Counted from the first letter of the stretch, positions 1 to 8,494 are shown. The stretch is 64,000 bases of DNA from Mycolicibacterium helvum (GCF_010731895.1 NZ_AP022596.1:868001-932000), one strand, 5' to 3'. Numbers and translations: made by a program. The notes: generated by a model from the sequence alone, not told the origin.

Positions 1-944
1 TAGGCGCCGCGCCACATCCGTGGCAGCAGATGACCGTAGACGGCCCATGCCGGGTAATCGGGGTCGCGCCAGAGGACCTCATGGCCCAGGTCGCGCAGCA
101 GCGTCTCGGCTCCGTCCAGCGCCTTCTGCTGAGCGGACCCGATGCGGCCGACCAACGTCGGCGGGATCTTGGTGCTCAACGCAATTCGCAGCCTGCCCGG
201 TTCGCGGTTGGCGGCTGCGACGAACCCGCCCGACGGAGCGGGTTGGGCCGTCGTCGCATCGAGGAACAATGCGGCGTCCTCCACCGTGCGGGTCATCGGG
301 CCGTTGACGGACAGCCCGCACCAGGCGTCGTCGTGCGGGGCTATTGGCACCCGGTCACGCTGCGGCTTGAGACCGAAGAGACCGCACCAGGTGGACGGGA
401 TCCGAATAGATCCGGCACCATCGGAGCCCAGCGCCATCGGCGCCAAACCCGCAGCCACCGCTGCCCCACTGCCACCGCTGCTGCCACCGGGTGTGCGGGC
501 CAGATCCCACGGATTGTGCGTGGCGCCGAACGCGACGGTCTCGGTGAAGGGCCACAGCATCATCTCCGGAACCGCCGTCTTGCCCAGGATCACCGCACCG
601 GCCTCGCGCAGCCGGCGCACCACCTCGGCGTCGGCCGTCGGCGCCAATCCGTAGGCGCTGCTGCCGTAGCAGGTGAACTCGTCGGCGACATCGACGTCGT
701 CCTTGATCGCGATCGGAACCCCCAGCAGGGGCTTGCGTTCACCGGCGTCGAGCAGTTCCTGTGCGGCCGCGGCTTCGCGCCGCGCGCTCTCGGTGAAGAC
801 GACGCGATAGGAACGCAACTCCCGATCCACGCGGGCTATCCGCTCGAGATAGAGCTCCAAGAGTGCCGGGGCGGTGATCGTGCCGTTGACGAGCATGCGC
901 GCCTGCTCGGCGGCACCGGCGAAGGCAATGTCGGTGGAGTCCAT
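1..944 (-). CDS. amiB2: Amidase (amidase signature family), C-terminus beyond the window
   Basis: The reverse strand reads open from ATG at 944 to the window edge, giving about 314 residues of an amidase-signature hydrolase that cleaves carboxamides with a Ser-cisSer-Lys triad. The glycine- and serine-rich signature GGSSGGSGAAVAAG lies about 150 residues in, followed by LGSDGAGSIRIPS and GLFGLKP. The catalytic lysine is probably in PIAIKDDVDV, near residue 80. The first Met (MDSTDIAFAG) is 7 nt from a TANNNT -10 element. The gene is divergent from the HIT gene and in the position of M. tuberculosis amiB2 (Rv1263). The 3' end is missing, so total length is unknown. Family is secure; substrate cannot be told. 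Confidence 0.92.
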   Translation of the reverse strand, partial: MDSTDIAFAGAAEQARMLVNGTITAPALLELYLERIARVDRELRSYRVVFTESARREAAAAQELLDAGERKPLLGVPIAIKDDVDVADEFTCYGSSAYGLAPTADAEVVRRLREAGAVILGKTAVPEMMLWPFTETVAFGATHNPWDLARTPGGSSGGSGAAVAAGLAPMALGSDGAGSIRIPSTWCGLFGLKPQRDRVPIAPHDDAWCGLSVNGPMTRTVEDAALFLDATTAQPAPSGGFVAAANREPGRLRIALSTKIPPTLVGRIGSAQQKALDGAETLLRDLGHEVLWRDPDYPAWAVYGHLLPRMWRGA

Positions 945-951
945 CTGCCGC

Positions 952-974
952 AGCGTAGCGCTGGGCGCTACGGT
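952..974. promoter_or_regulatory. Overlapping divergent leaderless promoters in a palindrome
   Basis: CGTAGCGC and GCGCTACG form a perfect 8-bp inverted repeat (954-972, 3-nt centre). TACGCT on the minus strand (957-952) ends 7 nt before the amidase ATG. TACGGT on the plus strand (969-974) ends 6 nt before the HIT ATG. Both fit the mycobacterial TANNNT -10 with initiation at or beside the start codon. The two -10 elements share the palindrome, so the promoters may exclude each other or share a regulator; that is inference. Confidence 0.55.
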
Positions 975-980
975 GACGAG

Positions 981-1412
981 ATGGCATGCGTGTTCTGCGA
1001 GATCGTCGCCGGTACGGCGCCGGCCATCCGCGTCTACGAGGACGACGACTTCCTGGGCATTCTCGACATCCGCCCGTTCACCCGCGGCCACACGCTGGTC
1101 GTACCCAAGCGGCACAGCGTCGATCTGACAGATACGCCGGCCGAGACCCTGGCCGGAATGCTGTCCGTCGGCCAGCGAATCGCGCAGGCCACCCGGGCCT
1201 CAGAGTTGGGCGCGACCGGGAACAACATCGCCATCAACGACGGCAAGTCGGCGATGCAAACGGTCTTCCACATTCACCTGCACGTGATCCCGCGGCGCGA
1301 CGGGGACAAGCTCTCGTTCGCCAAAGGGATGCTGCTGCGCCGCGATCCCGATCGCGAGGCCACCGGCCGGATTGTGCGCGATGCCCTCAAAGCACTGGAT
1401 ACGACCGGATGA
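981..1412 (+). CDS. HIT family nucleotide hydrolase/transferase
   Basis: 143-residue histidine-triad protein, a small soluble enzyme of the family that hydrolyses nucleoside phosphoramidates and related nucleotides. The active-site triad HIHLHV is at residues 97-102, and the N-terminus CVFCEIVAG is typical of HIT proteins with a C-x2-C pair. ATG 981 was chosen because the protein begins in the conserved motif; a much longer open frame upstream only reads through the antisense of the amidase gene. No Shine-Dalgarno is visible and TACGGT lies 6 nt upstream, so the mRNA is probably leaderless. It matches Rv1262c in position. The natural substrate is unknown. Confidence 0.93.
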   Translation: MACVFCEIVAGTAPAIRVYEDDDFLGILDIRPFTRGHTLVVPKRHSVDLTDTPAETLAGMLSVGQRIAQATRASELGATGNNIAINDGKSAMQTVFHIHLHVIPRRDGDKLSFAKGMLLRRDPDREATGRIVRDALKALDTTG

Positions 1413-1422
1413 GAGTGATGGC

Positions 1423-1860
1423 ATGACGTCGCTTAACCACAAGGCATTGATGCGATTCGTCAAGGCGCACGATGCGGTGTATCGGCGCAGCAATGGGTGG
1501 ATCGGCCATCGGATGCCCGGTGTGCCACCTTCGTTGATGTTGCACACCATCGGGGCGAAAACCGGCGAGCCGCGCTCGATGCTGCTGGCGTACTACCGCG
1601 ACGGCGACGACTATCTGATCGTCGCATCCAACGGCGGTGCGGACCGCAACCCGGCCTGGTATCACAATCTGCGCGCGCACCCGGACATCGAGATCAACCT
1701 CGGCAGAAGGCGTTTGGCGGTCACCGCACACATCCTGCTACCAGACGATCCAGACTATGCGCGGCTATGGCAACTCTGCGACTCGGCGAACGGCGGCCGG
1801 TACACCGCCTATCAGCAGGGAACGAAGCGCCCTATCCCGGTTGTGCGCTTGACGCCATGA
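1423..1860 (+). CDS. Nitroreductase/deazaflavin-dependent (Ddn-like) protein
   Basis: 145 residues, the usual size of the F420-binding Ddn/FDOR-B split-beta-barrel family that uses reduced deazaflavin F420 to reduce quinones or nitro compounds. Recognisable segments are LHTIGAKTGEPRSMLLAYY, DDYLIVASNGGADRNPAWYHNL and HPDIEINLG. The start follows the HIT stop by 10 nt, so the two genes are probably co-transcribed; an ATG upstream at 1372 would overlap the HIT gene and adds no family sequence. It corresponds to Rv1261c. Membership is clear from the motifs, but the substrate is not. Such proteins can activate nitroimidazole prodrugs in the tubercle bacillus; nothing here shows that for this paralogue. 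Confidence 0.9.
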   Translation: MTSLNHKALMRFVKAHDAVYRRSNGWIGHRMPGVPPSLMLHTIGAKTGEPRSMLLAYYRDGDDYLIVASNGGADRNPAWYHNLRAHPDIEINLGRRRLAVTAHILLPDDPDYARLWQLCDSANGGRYTAYQQGTKRPIPVVRLTP

Positions 1861-1873
1861 CGGCTGCGCCCAG

Positions 1874-1923
1874 ACTGCACTTGTTTACGCGTCCGCTCGC
1901 GAAACGCGTACAACAACTGCAGT
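1874..1923. terminator. Hairpin terminator between convergent genes
   Basis: Left arm 1874-1892 and right arm 1904-1923 form a long imperfect stem (outer ACTGCA/TGCAGT, inner ACGCGT on both sides) with an 11-nt loop. It lies between the Ddn-like gene (ends 1860) and the luciferase-like gene (ends 1934), so it could end transcription from both sides. There is no strong U-tract, as is common in mycobacteria. Confidence 0.55.
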
Positions 1924-1933
1924 TTCGGCGCGG

Positions 1934-2965
1934 TTAGAACAGCTCTTTGGCCAGCAGTTCCAGCGTGGCCTCGCGCGCGGGCGCGGTGCGGGGGTCGGTG
2001 CCGCGATGCGCCGAGGCGACGGGGTTGACCATCACCTCGTCGACGTCGAACTCCAAGGCCACCGCGCGGACCTGCTCGGCGGCTTCGGCAGGCGAGCCCA
2101 CCACGGCCATGGCGCGACCGGCCGCGATCACGGCCTCGGCCTGCGGGTGCATGGTCAGTGCCGCGGCATCTTCGACGAGGTCAAGCGGGCCTAGAGGCTG
2201 CCCGGTGCGCAGCCGCGCCATCATCTGCAGATTCGGCAGCAGCAGGGCCTCCGCCTCGGCCCGTGTGGGTGCGACCGCCGCGTTGACGGTCATGAACGTC
2301 ACCGGCTCGGCGGCCACATCGCTGGGCCGGAACTCCGACCGGTAGGCCGCCAGTGCCTCGACGGTGCCCTGCCCGGCAAAGTGATGGGCGAAAACGTAGG
2401 GCAACCCCTTGGCGGCGGCCAGATGCGCGGAGTACATCGACGAACCCAGCAGCCACAGCCGTGGCTCCTCAACCGCCGCCGGGGTGGCCTTGAGGATGTA
2501 GTCCTGGTTGCGGATCGGGATCCGGACGCCGTGGGCGCTCATCAGCGCGGCGACATCGTCGAGGTACTGCGGGAAGTTCTCGATGTCGGAATCGTCCCGA
2601 GTGCCCCTCAGCATGATCGACGTCACCGGATCGGAACCGGGCGCCCGGCCGATGCCCAAATCGATGCGCCCGGGGGCGGCAGCCTCCAGTAGCGCGAACT
2701 GCTCGGCGACGGCCAACGGCGCATGGTTGGGCAGCATCACCCCACCCGAACCCAGCCGCAGCTGCGTGGTCTGGGCGGCCAGGTAGGCGAGGATCACCGG
2801 TGGGCTGGTGGCAGCGACAGCGGGCATGTTGTGGTGTTCGGCCACCCAGTACCGGGTGAATCCCAGCCGGTCGGCGGTCTGCGCCAGCCGCACGGTGGCC
2901 GCCAGCGCGTCTCCGGTGGTCTGGTCGGTGCGTACCGGAACGAGGTCGAGGACAGAAAGCCGCAT
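1934..2965 (-). CDS. Luciferase-like (LLM class) flavin-dependent oxidoreductase
   Basis: 343 residues of the bacterial-luciferase-like TIM-barrel family (MsnO8/alkanal-type branch), FMN- or F420-dependent monooxygenases or reductases. Seen: the N-terminal strand RLSVLDLVPV, YWVAEHHNMPAVA near residue 40, LRLGSGGVMLPNHAPL, and APGRIDLGIGRAPGSDP near 100. All are hallmarks of the one-domain LLM family. The start ATG has GAGG about 8 nt upstream. It sits tail to tail with the Ddn-like gene and 56 nt downstream of the uracil-DNA glycosylase gene on the same strand. M. tuberculosis has a different oxidoreductase (Rv1260) here, so this position is variable. Substrate unknown. Confidence 0.88.
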   Translation of the reverse strand: MRLSVLDLVPVRTDQTTGDALAATVRLAQTADRLGFTRYWVAEHHNMPAVAATSPPVILAYLAAQTTQLRLGSGGVMLPNHAPLAVAEQFALLEAAAPGRIDLGIGRAPGSDPVTSIMLRGTRDDSDIENFPQYLDDVAALMSAHGVRIPIRNQDYILKATPAAVEEPRLWLLGSSMYSAHLAAAKGLPYVFAHHFAGQGTVEALAAYRSEFRPSDVAAEPVTFMTVNAAVAPTRAEAEALLLPNLQMMARLRTGQPLGPLDLVEDAAALTMHPQAEAVIAAGRAMAVVGSPAEAAEQVRAVALEFDVDEVMVNPVASAHRGTDPRTAPAREATLELLAKELF

Positions 2966-3021
2966 AGCAGCCTCAACGATACGGCCGGCTGCTTGCTTCC
3001 CGGCTCATCAGCCTTCCCCAC

Positions 3022-3849
3022 TCACTCGCGCAGACCGGCCCGCTTCGCGGCATCGGCGAAGACGTCGTCGAGCATGGCCGGGGTGAGCCGTCCGGTGAAC
3101 ATGTTCTGCTGGCTGGGGTGATAGCAACCCAGCAGTTGTCGACCCGACGGCAGCTCGACGACCACTCCGTGGCCAAACTTCGGCTTGGCCGAGCCCGGTA
3201 GGTCGTCGGCGAGCAGCCGTAGGGCGGCCTGCCAGCCGAATCCGCCCAGGGTGACGATCACCCGGACCGACGGGGCAATCATGTCCCACTCGGCGGCCAG
3301 CCACGGCTCGCACGTCGACCGCTCGTCCGGCGTCGGTTTGTTGGCCGGCGGCGCACACCGGACTGCCGCGGCGATGCGGATGTCGTTGGTGCTCAAGCCA
3401 TCCGCGGCGTCGACACTCGTCGGTTGGCTTACCAAGCCGGCCCGGTACAGCGCGGCGAACAGTTGATCTCCCGACCGATCGCCGGTGAAGACCCGCCCCG
3501 TGCGATTACCGCCGTGGGCGGCCGGGGCCAGCCCCAGCACCAGAATCTTCGGCTGCGCCGAGCCCCACCCCGTGATCGGTCTGCCCCAGTACGGCTCACC
3601 GGCGAACGCACGCCGTTTGGTGACCGCCACCTCTTCCCGCCAGTCGACCAGCCGTGGGCATGCCCGGCACACGCTGACCAGCGCATCCAGATTGGCCAGA
3701 TCGCACGCCGTGGCGGCCAGCGTGGCCACCTGCCCCGGATCGGTGGCCACCGGAGTGTGGGGCGTCGCGGGGTCACCCGGCCAGCCCGTCCCCGGCGCGA
3801 CCGGCGACTCGAACAGCATCCCGGTACGCGGATGGGCATAGGGGGTCAC
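3022..3849 (-). CDS. udgB: Uracil-DNA glycosylase, family 5 (UdgB)
   Basis: 275-residue Fe-S uracil-DNA glycosylase that removes uracil, and in this family other deaminated bases, from DNA to start base excision repair. The active-site loop [14 protein letters not shown] is at 106-119 and the second active-site motif HPSQQNM at 244-250. Probable [4Fe-4S] ligands are C61, C64, C165 and C180. Family 5 enzymes lack the catalytic Asp/Asn of classical Ung, and the AAHGGN loop fits that. It matches Rv1259 in sequence type and position. It is divergent from the Tap-like transporter, with a 114-bp intergenic region that carries an inverted repeat. High-GC genomes have much cytosine deamination to repair, which fits a second UDG family. 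Confidence 0.93.
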   Translation of the reverse strand: MTPYAHPRTGMLFESPVAPGTGWPGDPATPHTPVATDPGQVATLAATACDLANLDALVSVCRACPRLVDWREEVAVTKRRAFAGEPYWGRPITGWGSAQPKILVLGLAPAAHGGNRTGRVFTGDRSGDQLFAALYRAGLVSQPTSVDAADGLSTNDIRIAAAVRCAPPANKPTPDERSTCEPWLAAEWDMIAPSVRVIVTLGGFGWQAALRLLADDLPGSAKPKFGHGVVVELPSGRQLLGCYHPSQQNMFTGRLTPAMLDDVFADAAKRAGLRE

Positions 3850-3894
3850 CGGTCCACTGTGCCCGTGTGCACGGCTCTTCGCGAGAGGGCATGT

Positions 3895-3942
3895 GATTTC
3901 GGCGCGGAAACGATCGCTAGCGGCGGTTCGCGCGCCGAAATC
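3895..3942. repeat. Inverted repeat in the udgB-tap intergenic region
   Basis: GATTTCGGCGCG (3895-3906) and CGCGCCGAAATC (3931-3942) are a perfect 12-bp inverted repeat with a 24-nt loop. It lies just upstream of the tap -10 element (3952-3957), where a repressor or activator would act. It is not followed by a U-tract, so an operator is more likely than a terminator. Confidence 0.6.
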
Positions 3943-3951
3943 GCCGGGAAC

Positions 3952-3957
3952 TAGGCT
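3952..3957 (+). promoter_or_regulatory. Probable leaderless -10 element of tap
   Basis: TAGGCT fits the mycobacterial TANNNT -10 consensus and ends 6 nt before the GTG start. There is no Shine-Dalgarno. No AT-rich WhiB7-type box was seen upstream. Confidence 0.45.
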
Positions 3958-3963
3958 CTCTCA

Positions 3964-5205
3964 GTGGCCAACACGCGCCTTCCCGCGCTGCTGATCCTGT
4001 CTTCGACGTTCCTGGCCGCAGGCGCCAACGGGATCTCGATGGTCGCGTTCCCGTGGCTGGTGCTGCAGCGCACCGGCAGCGCGGTGGACGCCTCGATCGT
4101 CGCGGGCGCGGCGACCCTGCCACTACTGTTCGCCACGCTCATCGCCGGCGCCGCCGTCGACTTCATCGGCCGGCGTCGGGTCGCGATGCTCTCCGATGCC
4201 CTGTCGGCCGCCGCGGTCACGGCGATCCCGATACTGGCCATCGTCTTCGGCACCGATGTGCTGAACACGCTCGTCCTGGCCGCTCTGGCCGCGCTGGGCG
4301 CATTCTTCGATCCGGCCGGCATGACCGCGCGACAGTCGATGCTGCCCGAGGCCGCCGCCAAGGCGGGGTGGACCCGGGATCACACCAACAGCGTCTACGA
4401 GGCGGTGTTCAATCTGGCTTACATCACCGGGCCGGGCATCGGGGGTCTGCTCATCGCGACGCTCGGCGGGGTCAACACGATGTGGGCCACCGCGGCGCTG
4501 TTCGGGCTGGCAATCCTGACGATGGCGGTGCTGCGACTCGAGGGCACCGGACGCCCGGCGCGCGAAAAGCTACCCGAGAGTGTGGTTTCCGGTGTCCTGG
4601 AAGGGTTGAAGTTTGTCTGGCGCAACCGGGTGCTTCGCACTCTCGGACTCATCGACCTGGCCGTGACCGGCCTGTACCTGCCGATGGAAAGCGTGCTCTT
4701 CCCCAAGTACTTCACCGACCGCAACGAACCGGCCCAACTGGGTTGGGTGTTGATGGCACTGTCGATCGGCGGGTTGATCGGGGCGTTGAGCTGGACGGTG
4801 CTGTCGAAGTTCTCCAGCAAGCGCAGGACCGTGCTGACGGCGGTACTGACGTTCGGCATCGCCGTGGCCGTCATCGGGTTCCTGCCGCCGCTACCGGTGA
4901 TCCTGTCGTTCGCCACGGTGGTCGGCCTGGTCTACGGACCGATCGGGCCGATCTACAACTCGATCATGCAGAACCGCACCCCCGAGCAGCTGCGTGGTCG
5001 GGTGGTCGGGGTGATGACATCGATGACCTACGCCGCAGGTCCCATCGGGTTCATGCTGGCCGGCCCACTGGTCGACGCGTTCGGTCTGAAGGTGACATTC
5101 CTGGTGCTGGCGGTCCCGATTCTGCTGATCGGCCTGCTGTGTCCGTGGCTGCCCGCCCTGCGCGAACTGGACGACGAGCCCGAACCGCAGACGGCCCACG
5201 CCTAG
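3964..5205 (+). CDS. tap: MFS efflux pump, Tap family
   Basis: 413-residue inner-membrane transporter of the major facilitator superfamily with about 12 predicted helices. It is closely similar to mycobacterial Tap (Rv1258c), which exports tetracycline, aminoglycosides and other compounds using the proton gradient. Matching segments include MVAFPWLVLQRTGSA near residue 25, DFIGRRRVAMLSDALS near 60 (the MFS loop 2-3 motif), LPMESVLFPKYFTD near 240 and QLRGRVVGVMTSMTYAAGP near 345. GTG at 3964 was chosen because it starts the conserved N-terminus and lies 6 nt after TAGGCT. The 3' end abuts the promoter of the next gene. Export of drugs is inferred from the family, not shown here. Confidence 0.9.
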   Translation: MANTRLPALLILSSTFLAAGANGISMVAFPWLVLQRTGSAVDASIVAGAATLPLLFATLIAGAAVDFIGRRRVAMLSDALSAAAVTAIPILAIVFGTDVLNTLVLAALAALGAFFDPAGMTARQSMLPEAAAKAGWTRDHTNSVYEAVFNLAYITGPGIGGLLIATLGGVNTMWATAALFGLAILTMAVLRLEGTGRPAREKLPESVVSGVLEGLKFVWRNRVLRTLGLIDLAVTGLYLPMESVLFPKYFTDRNEPAQLGWVLMALSIGGLIGALSWTVLSKFSSKRRTVLTAVLTFGIAVAVIGFLPPLPVILSFATVVGLVYGPIGPIYNSIMQNRTPEQLRGRVVGVMTSMTYAAGPIGFMLAGPLVDAFGLKVTFLVLAVPILLIGLLCPWLPALRELDDEPEPQTAHA

Positions 5206-5208
5206 GAT
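5203..5208 (+). promoter_or_regulatory. Leaderless -10 element overlapping the tap stop codon
   Basis: TAGGAT shares its first three bases with the TAG stop of tap and ends 6 nt before the next ATG. No Shine-Dalgarno is present between them, so the FAD oxidase can be transcribed separately as a leaderless mRNA. Confidence 0.45.
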
Positions 5209-5214
5209 GGCGCA

Positions 5215-6582
5215 ATGGCCGTGAGCGCTGTGGCCGGGCTGGCCGCCGAACTGCCCGACGGGGTCGTCATCACCGACCCCGACATCGTGGCCTCCTACCG
5301 CCAGGACCGCGCCGCCGATCCCGGCGCCGGTACACCAGTGGCGGTGGTCCGGCCCACCCGCACCGAAGAGGTGCAGACGGTGTTGCGTTGGGCCTCGGAC
5401 AATCACATCGCGGTGGTGCCGCGCGGGGCGGGCACCGGGCTGTCCGGTGGGGCGACAGCGGTCAACGGCGGGATCGTGCTGTCGACGGAGAAGATGCGCG
5501 ACATCACCGTCGACCCGGTGACCCGCACCGCTGTCGTGCAGCCCGGGCTGCTCAATGCCGAGGTGAAGAAGGCAGTCGCGGAGCACGGGCTGTGGTATCC
5601 CCCGGATCCGTCGTCGTATGAGATCTGCAGTATCGGTGGCAACATCGCCACTAACGCCGGTGGACTGTGCTGCGTAAAGTACGGCGTGACAACCGATTAC
5701 GTCCTCGGACTGCAGGTCGTGCTGGCTGACGGGACCGCGGTGCGTCTGGGTGGGCCGCGGCTCAAGGACGTGGCCGGACTATCGCTGACCAAGCTGTTCG
5801 TCGGCAGCGAGGGCACCCTGGGAGTCATCACCGAGGTGACCCTGCGACTGCTGCCACCGCAGCCCTCGGCGTGCACCGTGGTGGCCACGTTCGATTCGGT
5901 GGAGGCGGCCGCGTCGGCCGTACTCACGATCACCAGCCGCATTCGGCCCTCGATGCTGGAGTTCATGGACGCGGTCGCGATCAACGCCGTCGAGGACAAG
6001 TTGCGGATGGGACTGGACCGTTCGGCGGCGGCGATGATGGTCGCCGCCTCCGATGACCGCGGACCGACCGGTGCGCAGGACGCCGAGTACATGGCCGGAG
6101 TGTTCACCGAAGCCGGTGCCACCGAGTGCTTTTCCACCGCCGACCCGGACGAGGGAGAGGCGTTCGTGGCGGCACGAAGGTTCGCCATTCCGGCGGTGGA
6201 GGCCAAGGGCTCGTTGATGCTCGAGGATGTCGGGGTGCCACTACCTGCGCTGGCTGAGTTGGTCGGCGGGGTGGCCAAGATCGCAGCTGACCGCGACCTG
6301 ACAATCTCGGTGATCGCGCATGCCGGGGACGGCAACACGCACCCGCTGATCGTCTACGACCCCGCCGACCCCGCGATGACCGAGCGCGCCGCGAAGGCGT
6401 TCGGCGAAATCATGGATCTGGCGGTGTCGCTCGGTGGAACGATCACCGGCGAACATGGCGTCGGCCGGCTCAAAAAGCCTTGGCTGGCAGGCCAGCTGGG
6501 GCCGGAGGCGATGGAGCTCAATCGCCGGATCAAGGCGGCGCTCGACCCCGACGGAATCCTCAATCCCGGCGCGGTGATCTAG
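5215..6582 (+). CDS. FAD-linked oxidase, GlcD/D-lactate dehydrogenase type
   Basis: 455-residue flavoprotein of the vanillyl-alcohol oxidase/PCMH family. It has an N-terminal FAD-binding domain (PRGAGTGLSGGATAVNGG near residue 65, NAGGLCCVKYGVTTDYVLG near 145) and a C-terminal FAD-linked oxidase domain. The C-terminal motifs HAGDGNTHPL and GEHGVGRLKKPWL are typical of GlcD and D-lactate or 2-hydroxyglutarate dehydrogenases. It likely oxidises a 2-hydroxy acid, passing electrons to a quinone or another carrier. It is homologous to Rv1257c. Its end overlaps the convergent hoxW gene by 23 bp. No GlcE/GlcF partner gene is nearby. A paralogue with different spacing lies at 26199-27551. Confidence 0.88.
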   Translation: MAVSAVAGLAAELPDGVVITDPDIVASYRQDRAADPGAGTPVAVVRPTRTEEVQTVLRWASDNHIAVVPRGAGTGLSGGATAVNGGIVLSTEKMRDITVDPVTRTAVVQPGLLNAEVKKAVAEHGLWYPPDPSSYEICSIGGNIATNAGGLCCVKYGVTTDYVLGLQVVLADGTAVRLGGPRLKDVAGLSLTKLFVGSEGTLGVITEVTLRLLPPQPSACTVVATFDSVEAAASAVLTITSRIRPSMLEFMDAVAINAVEDKLRMGLDRSAAAMMVAASDDRGPTGAQDAEYMAGVFTEAGATECFSTADPDEGEAFVAARRFAIPAVEAKGSLMLEDVGVPLPALAELVGGVAKIAADRDLTISVIAHAGDGNTHPLIVYDPADPAMTERAAKAFGEIMDLAVSLGGTITGEHGVGRLKKPWLAGQLGPEAMELNRRIKAALDPDGILNPGAVI

Positions 6583-7042
6583 CGGTCCGCGGCGACAGCA
6601 CGCTCAAGGCCTTGTCGAGGTTGCGTTCCGCGGCTCCGGTCAGCCCTTGTCGCAGCTCCCATTGATAGCCGCGAATCGCGAGCAGGTAAGCGTCCGGGAC
6701 GCGCTCGAAGCACTGCTGAGCGGTCGCCAGGATCGTCGGGACCGACATCGCATGCGAGGTGAAACTGAAGTCGAGCACCGGTTCGGGACGGCTGACGGCA
6801 AAAGATTCCACCGCCGGGTCCTTGGTCGCGTCGACGAACAACACCTGGGCGTATCGGCTGATCAGATCGGCATCTTCGAGGTTGAGTTGGTAGGTCCGGC
6901 GCAGACATGCCCCGAGTTTGTCCGGCCACTCCTCGAGCCGGTCGATGAACGCCCACCCCAGTCCGTCGTCTTCACGGCCGGCGTTGCCGATGCCGTAGAT
7001 CAGAGTGTCGGGGCTGTCGAGCAGCTCACCGAGTCTGTTCAT
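6560..7042 (-). CDS. hoxW: [NiFe] hydrogenase maturation endopeptidase HoxW
   Basis: 160-residue member of the HyaD/HybD/HoxW peptidase family (M52), which clips the C-terminal extension from the hydrogenase large subunit after nickel insertion. The motif GIGNAGREDDGLG is at 17-29. Probable nickel-sensing residues are E24 or D25/D26, D71 in VLFVDAT and H97 in FTSHAMSVPTIL. Its start overlaps the end of hoxH by 17 nt, the expected place for a dedicated protease. The last 23 nt overlap the convergent FAD oxidase gene. It is the last gene of the hox operon. Since HoxH still encodes its C-terminal peptide, the pair forms a matched processing system. Confidence 0.9.
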   Translation of the reverse strand: MNRLGELLDSPDTLIYGIGNAGREDDGLGWAFIDRLEEWPDKLGACLRRTYQLNLEDADLISRYAQVLFVDATKDPAVESFAVSRPEPVLDFSFTSHAMSVPTILATAQQCFERVPDAYLLAIRGYQWELRQGLTGAAERNLDKALSVLSPRTARSPRRD

Positions 7043-8480
7043 TGATCACCCGCCCGTTGCCATCCACCACAGACACGATCAGCGGCATCTGACCCAACGC
7101 GTGTGTGGCACAACTCAAGCAGGGATCGTAGGCACGGATACCCACCTCGATCGCGTTCATCATGCCCTCGGTGATCTCGGTCTTGCCGCCGAGGTACGCC
7201 TCGGCGACGCTGCGCACCGTCCGGTTGAGTACCTGGTTGTTCTGCGTGGTGGCGACGATCAAGTTAGCGAAGGTGATGTTCCCCTCCCGGTCGGCGCGGT
7301 AATGATGGAGCAGGCTGCCGCGGGGAGCCTCCACCACACCGATACCCTCACCGACCCACGCGTCCCCGCCCGGTACCACCACGAGGTCGTCCTTGCAGAT
7401 GTCCGGGTCACCGAGCAGGTCCTTGACTACCTCGGCGGCATGGATGATCTCGATCGTCCGAGCCCAATTGGTGTGCAGCGTCATGGTGTTGGCGCGTCCG
7501 CCGGTGTAGGCATGGAATCGTTCCAGCGCTTCGGCAGCCAGCGGGGTCGGGAGGGTCTTGGTGACATTGAGCCGGGCCAGCGGTCCCACCCGGACAGACC
7601 CCGCGTCGCGGCCCAGGTCGGTGAGGTAGGGGAACTTCATGTAGCTCCACGTCTCGACGGCCTCGGAGATGTGGTTGAGATAGTCGCGGTAATCGAACTC
7701 CCGCACGACGTTCTTATCGTCATCGGTGATCCTGAGCCGGCCGTCGTAATAGTCGACATTACCGTCGTCATCGACCAGAGCCATGTTCAGCGCAGGCACG
7801 TTGGCGAAGGCATCGACCTCACCGCGATGCTGGTCATGGAAGTCGTAGAACATCTGCAACCCGAGCTGAGCATCCTCGATGACCTGGTCGACCGACGACA
7901 ATCCGTCGCCACCGCGCAGAAACCGGTCCACGTCGGCGGGCGTGAGGCTCTTGTTCACGCCGCCGGGGACGGACGAGATTCCGTGCATACGTTTCCCGAA
8001 GACCGCCTCGATGACCTCCTGACCCCATTTGCGCAGCCGGACAACGCGTTTCACGAGCTCAGGATTGGCCTCGATCAGCCCGATGAAGTTGCGTTTCTCC
8101 GGAGCGGCGTCGATTCTGAACAGCATCTCCGGCACGACGAGGTAGAAGTAGGCCGTGACATGAGACTGGAGCATCTGCGCGTAGTGCCCCAGCCGACGCA
8201 TTTTCACCGCGGTCGGGGTGAGCTGCGTTCCCACCCCGACCATGTCGTCAAGGGCCTTCGCCCCGGCCAGATGGTGGCTGACGAAGCAGATCCCGCAGAT
8301 CCGCTGCATGAGAACCGGTGCCTCCCAGTACGGATGGCCCTGGATAAAGCGCTCGTAGCCACGGAATTCCACCACGTGCAGCCTGGCGTCGGTCACGTTG
8401 TGGTCGTCGTCGATTTCGATGACGACCTTTCCGTGTCCCTCGATGCGGGTGACCGGATCGATGACGATCGTCGTTGCCAT
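7026..8480 (-). CDS. hoxH: NAD-reducing [NiFe] hydrogenase large subunit HoxH
   Basis: 484-residue catalytic subunit that carries the NiFe(CN)2CO site and splits H2. The N-terminal L1 motif R60-ICGIC-FVSH69 supplies C62 and C65. The C-terminal L2 motif DPCLSCATH (452-460) supplies C454 and C457. After H460 there is a 24-residue peptide (ALGQMPL to the end), the length removed from Ralstonia HoxH by HoxW. Total length matches HoxH of group 3d enzymes (about 490). It starts 14 nt after the hoxY stop, with an AGGGGA-type ribosome site. All four metal ligands are present, so it should be active if hyp genes elsewhere supply the cofactor; none is in this window. Confidence 0.95.
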   Translation of the reverse strand: MATTIVIDPVTRIEGHGKVVIEIDDDHNVTDARLHVVEFRGYERFIQGHPYWEAPVLMQRICGICFVSHHLAGAKALDDMVGVGTQLTPTAVKMRRLGHYAQMLQSHVTAYFYLVVPEMLFRIDAAPEKRNFIGLIEANPELVKRVVRLRKWGQEVIEAVFGKRMHGISSVPGGVNKSLTPADVDRFLRGGDGLSSVDQVIEDAQLGLQMFYDFHDQHRGEVDAFANVPALNMALVDDDGNVDYYDGRLRITDDDKNVVREFDYRDYLNHISEAVETWSYMKFPYLTDLGRDAGSVRVGPLARLNVTKTLPTPLAAEALERFHAYTGGRANTMTLHTNWARTIEIIHAAEVVKDLLGDPDICKDDLVVVPGGDAWVGEGIGVVEAPRGSLLHHYRADREGNITFANLIVATTQNNQVLNRTVRSVAEAYLGGKTEITEGMMNAIEVGIRAYDPCLSCATHALGQMPLIVSVVDGNGRVINEQTR

Positions 8481-8494
8481 GGTGAGGAGTTCCC

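Noticed and set aside
30..980. Long plus-strand open frame (to 1412) with the HIT protein at its end
   Set aside because: Its first 317 codons are antisense to the amidase gene and show no family similarity; the HIT start at 981 is sufficient.
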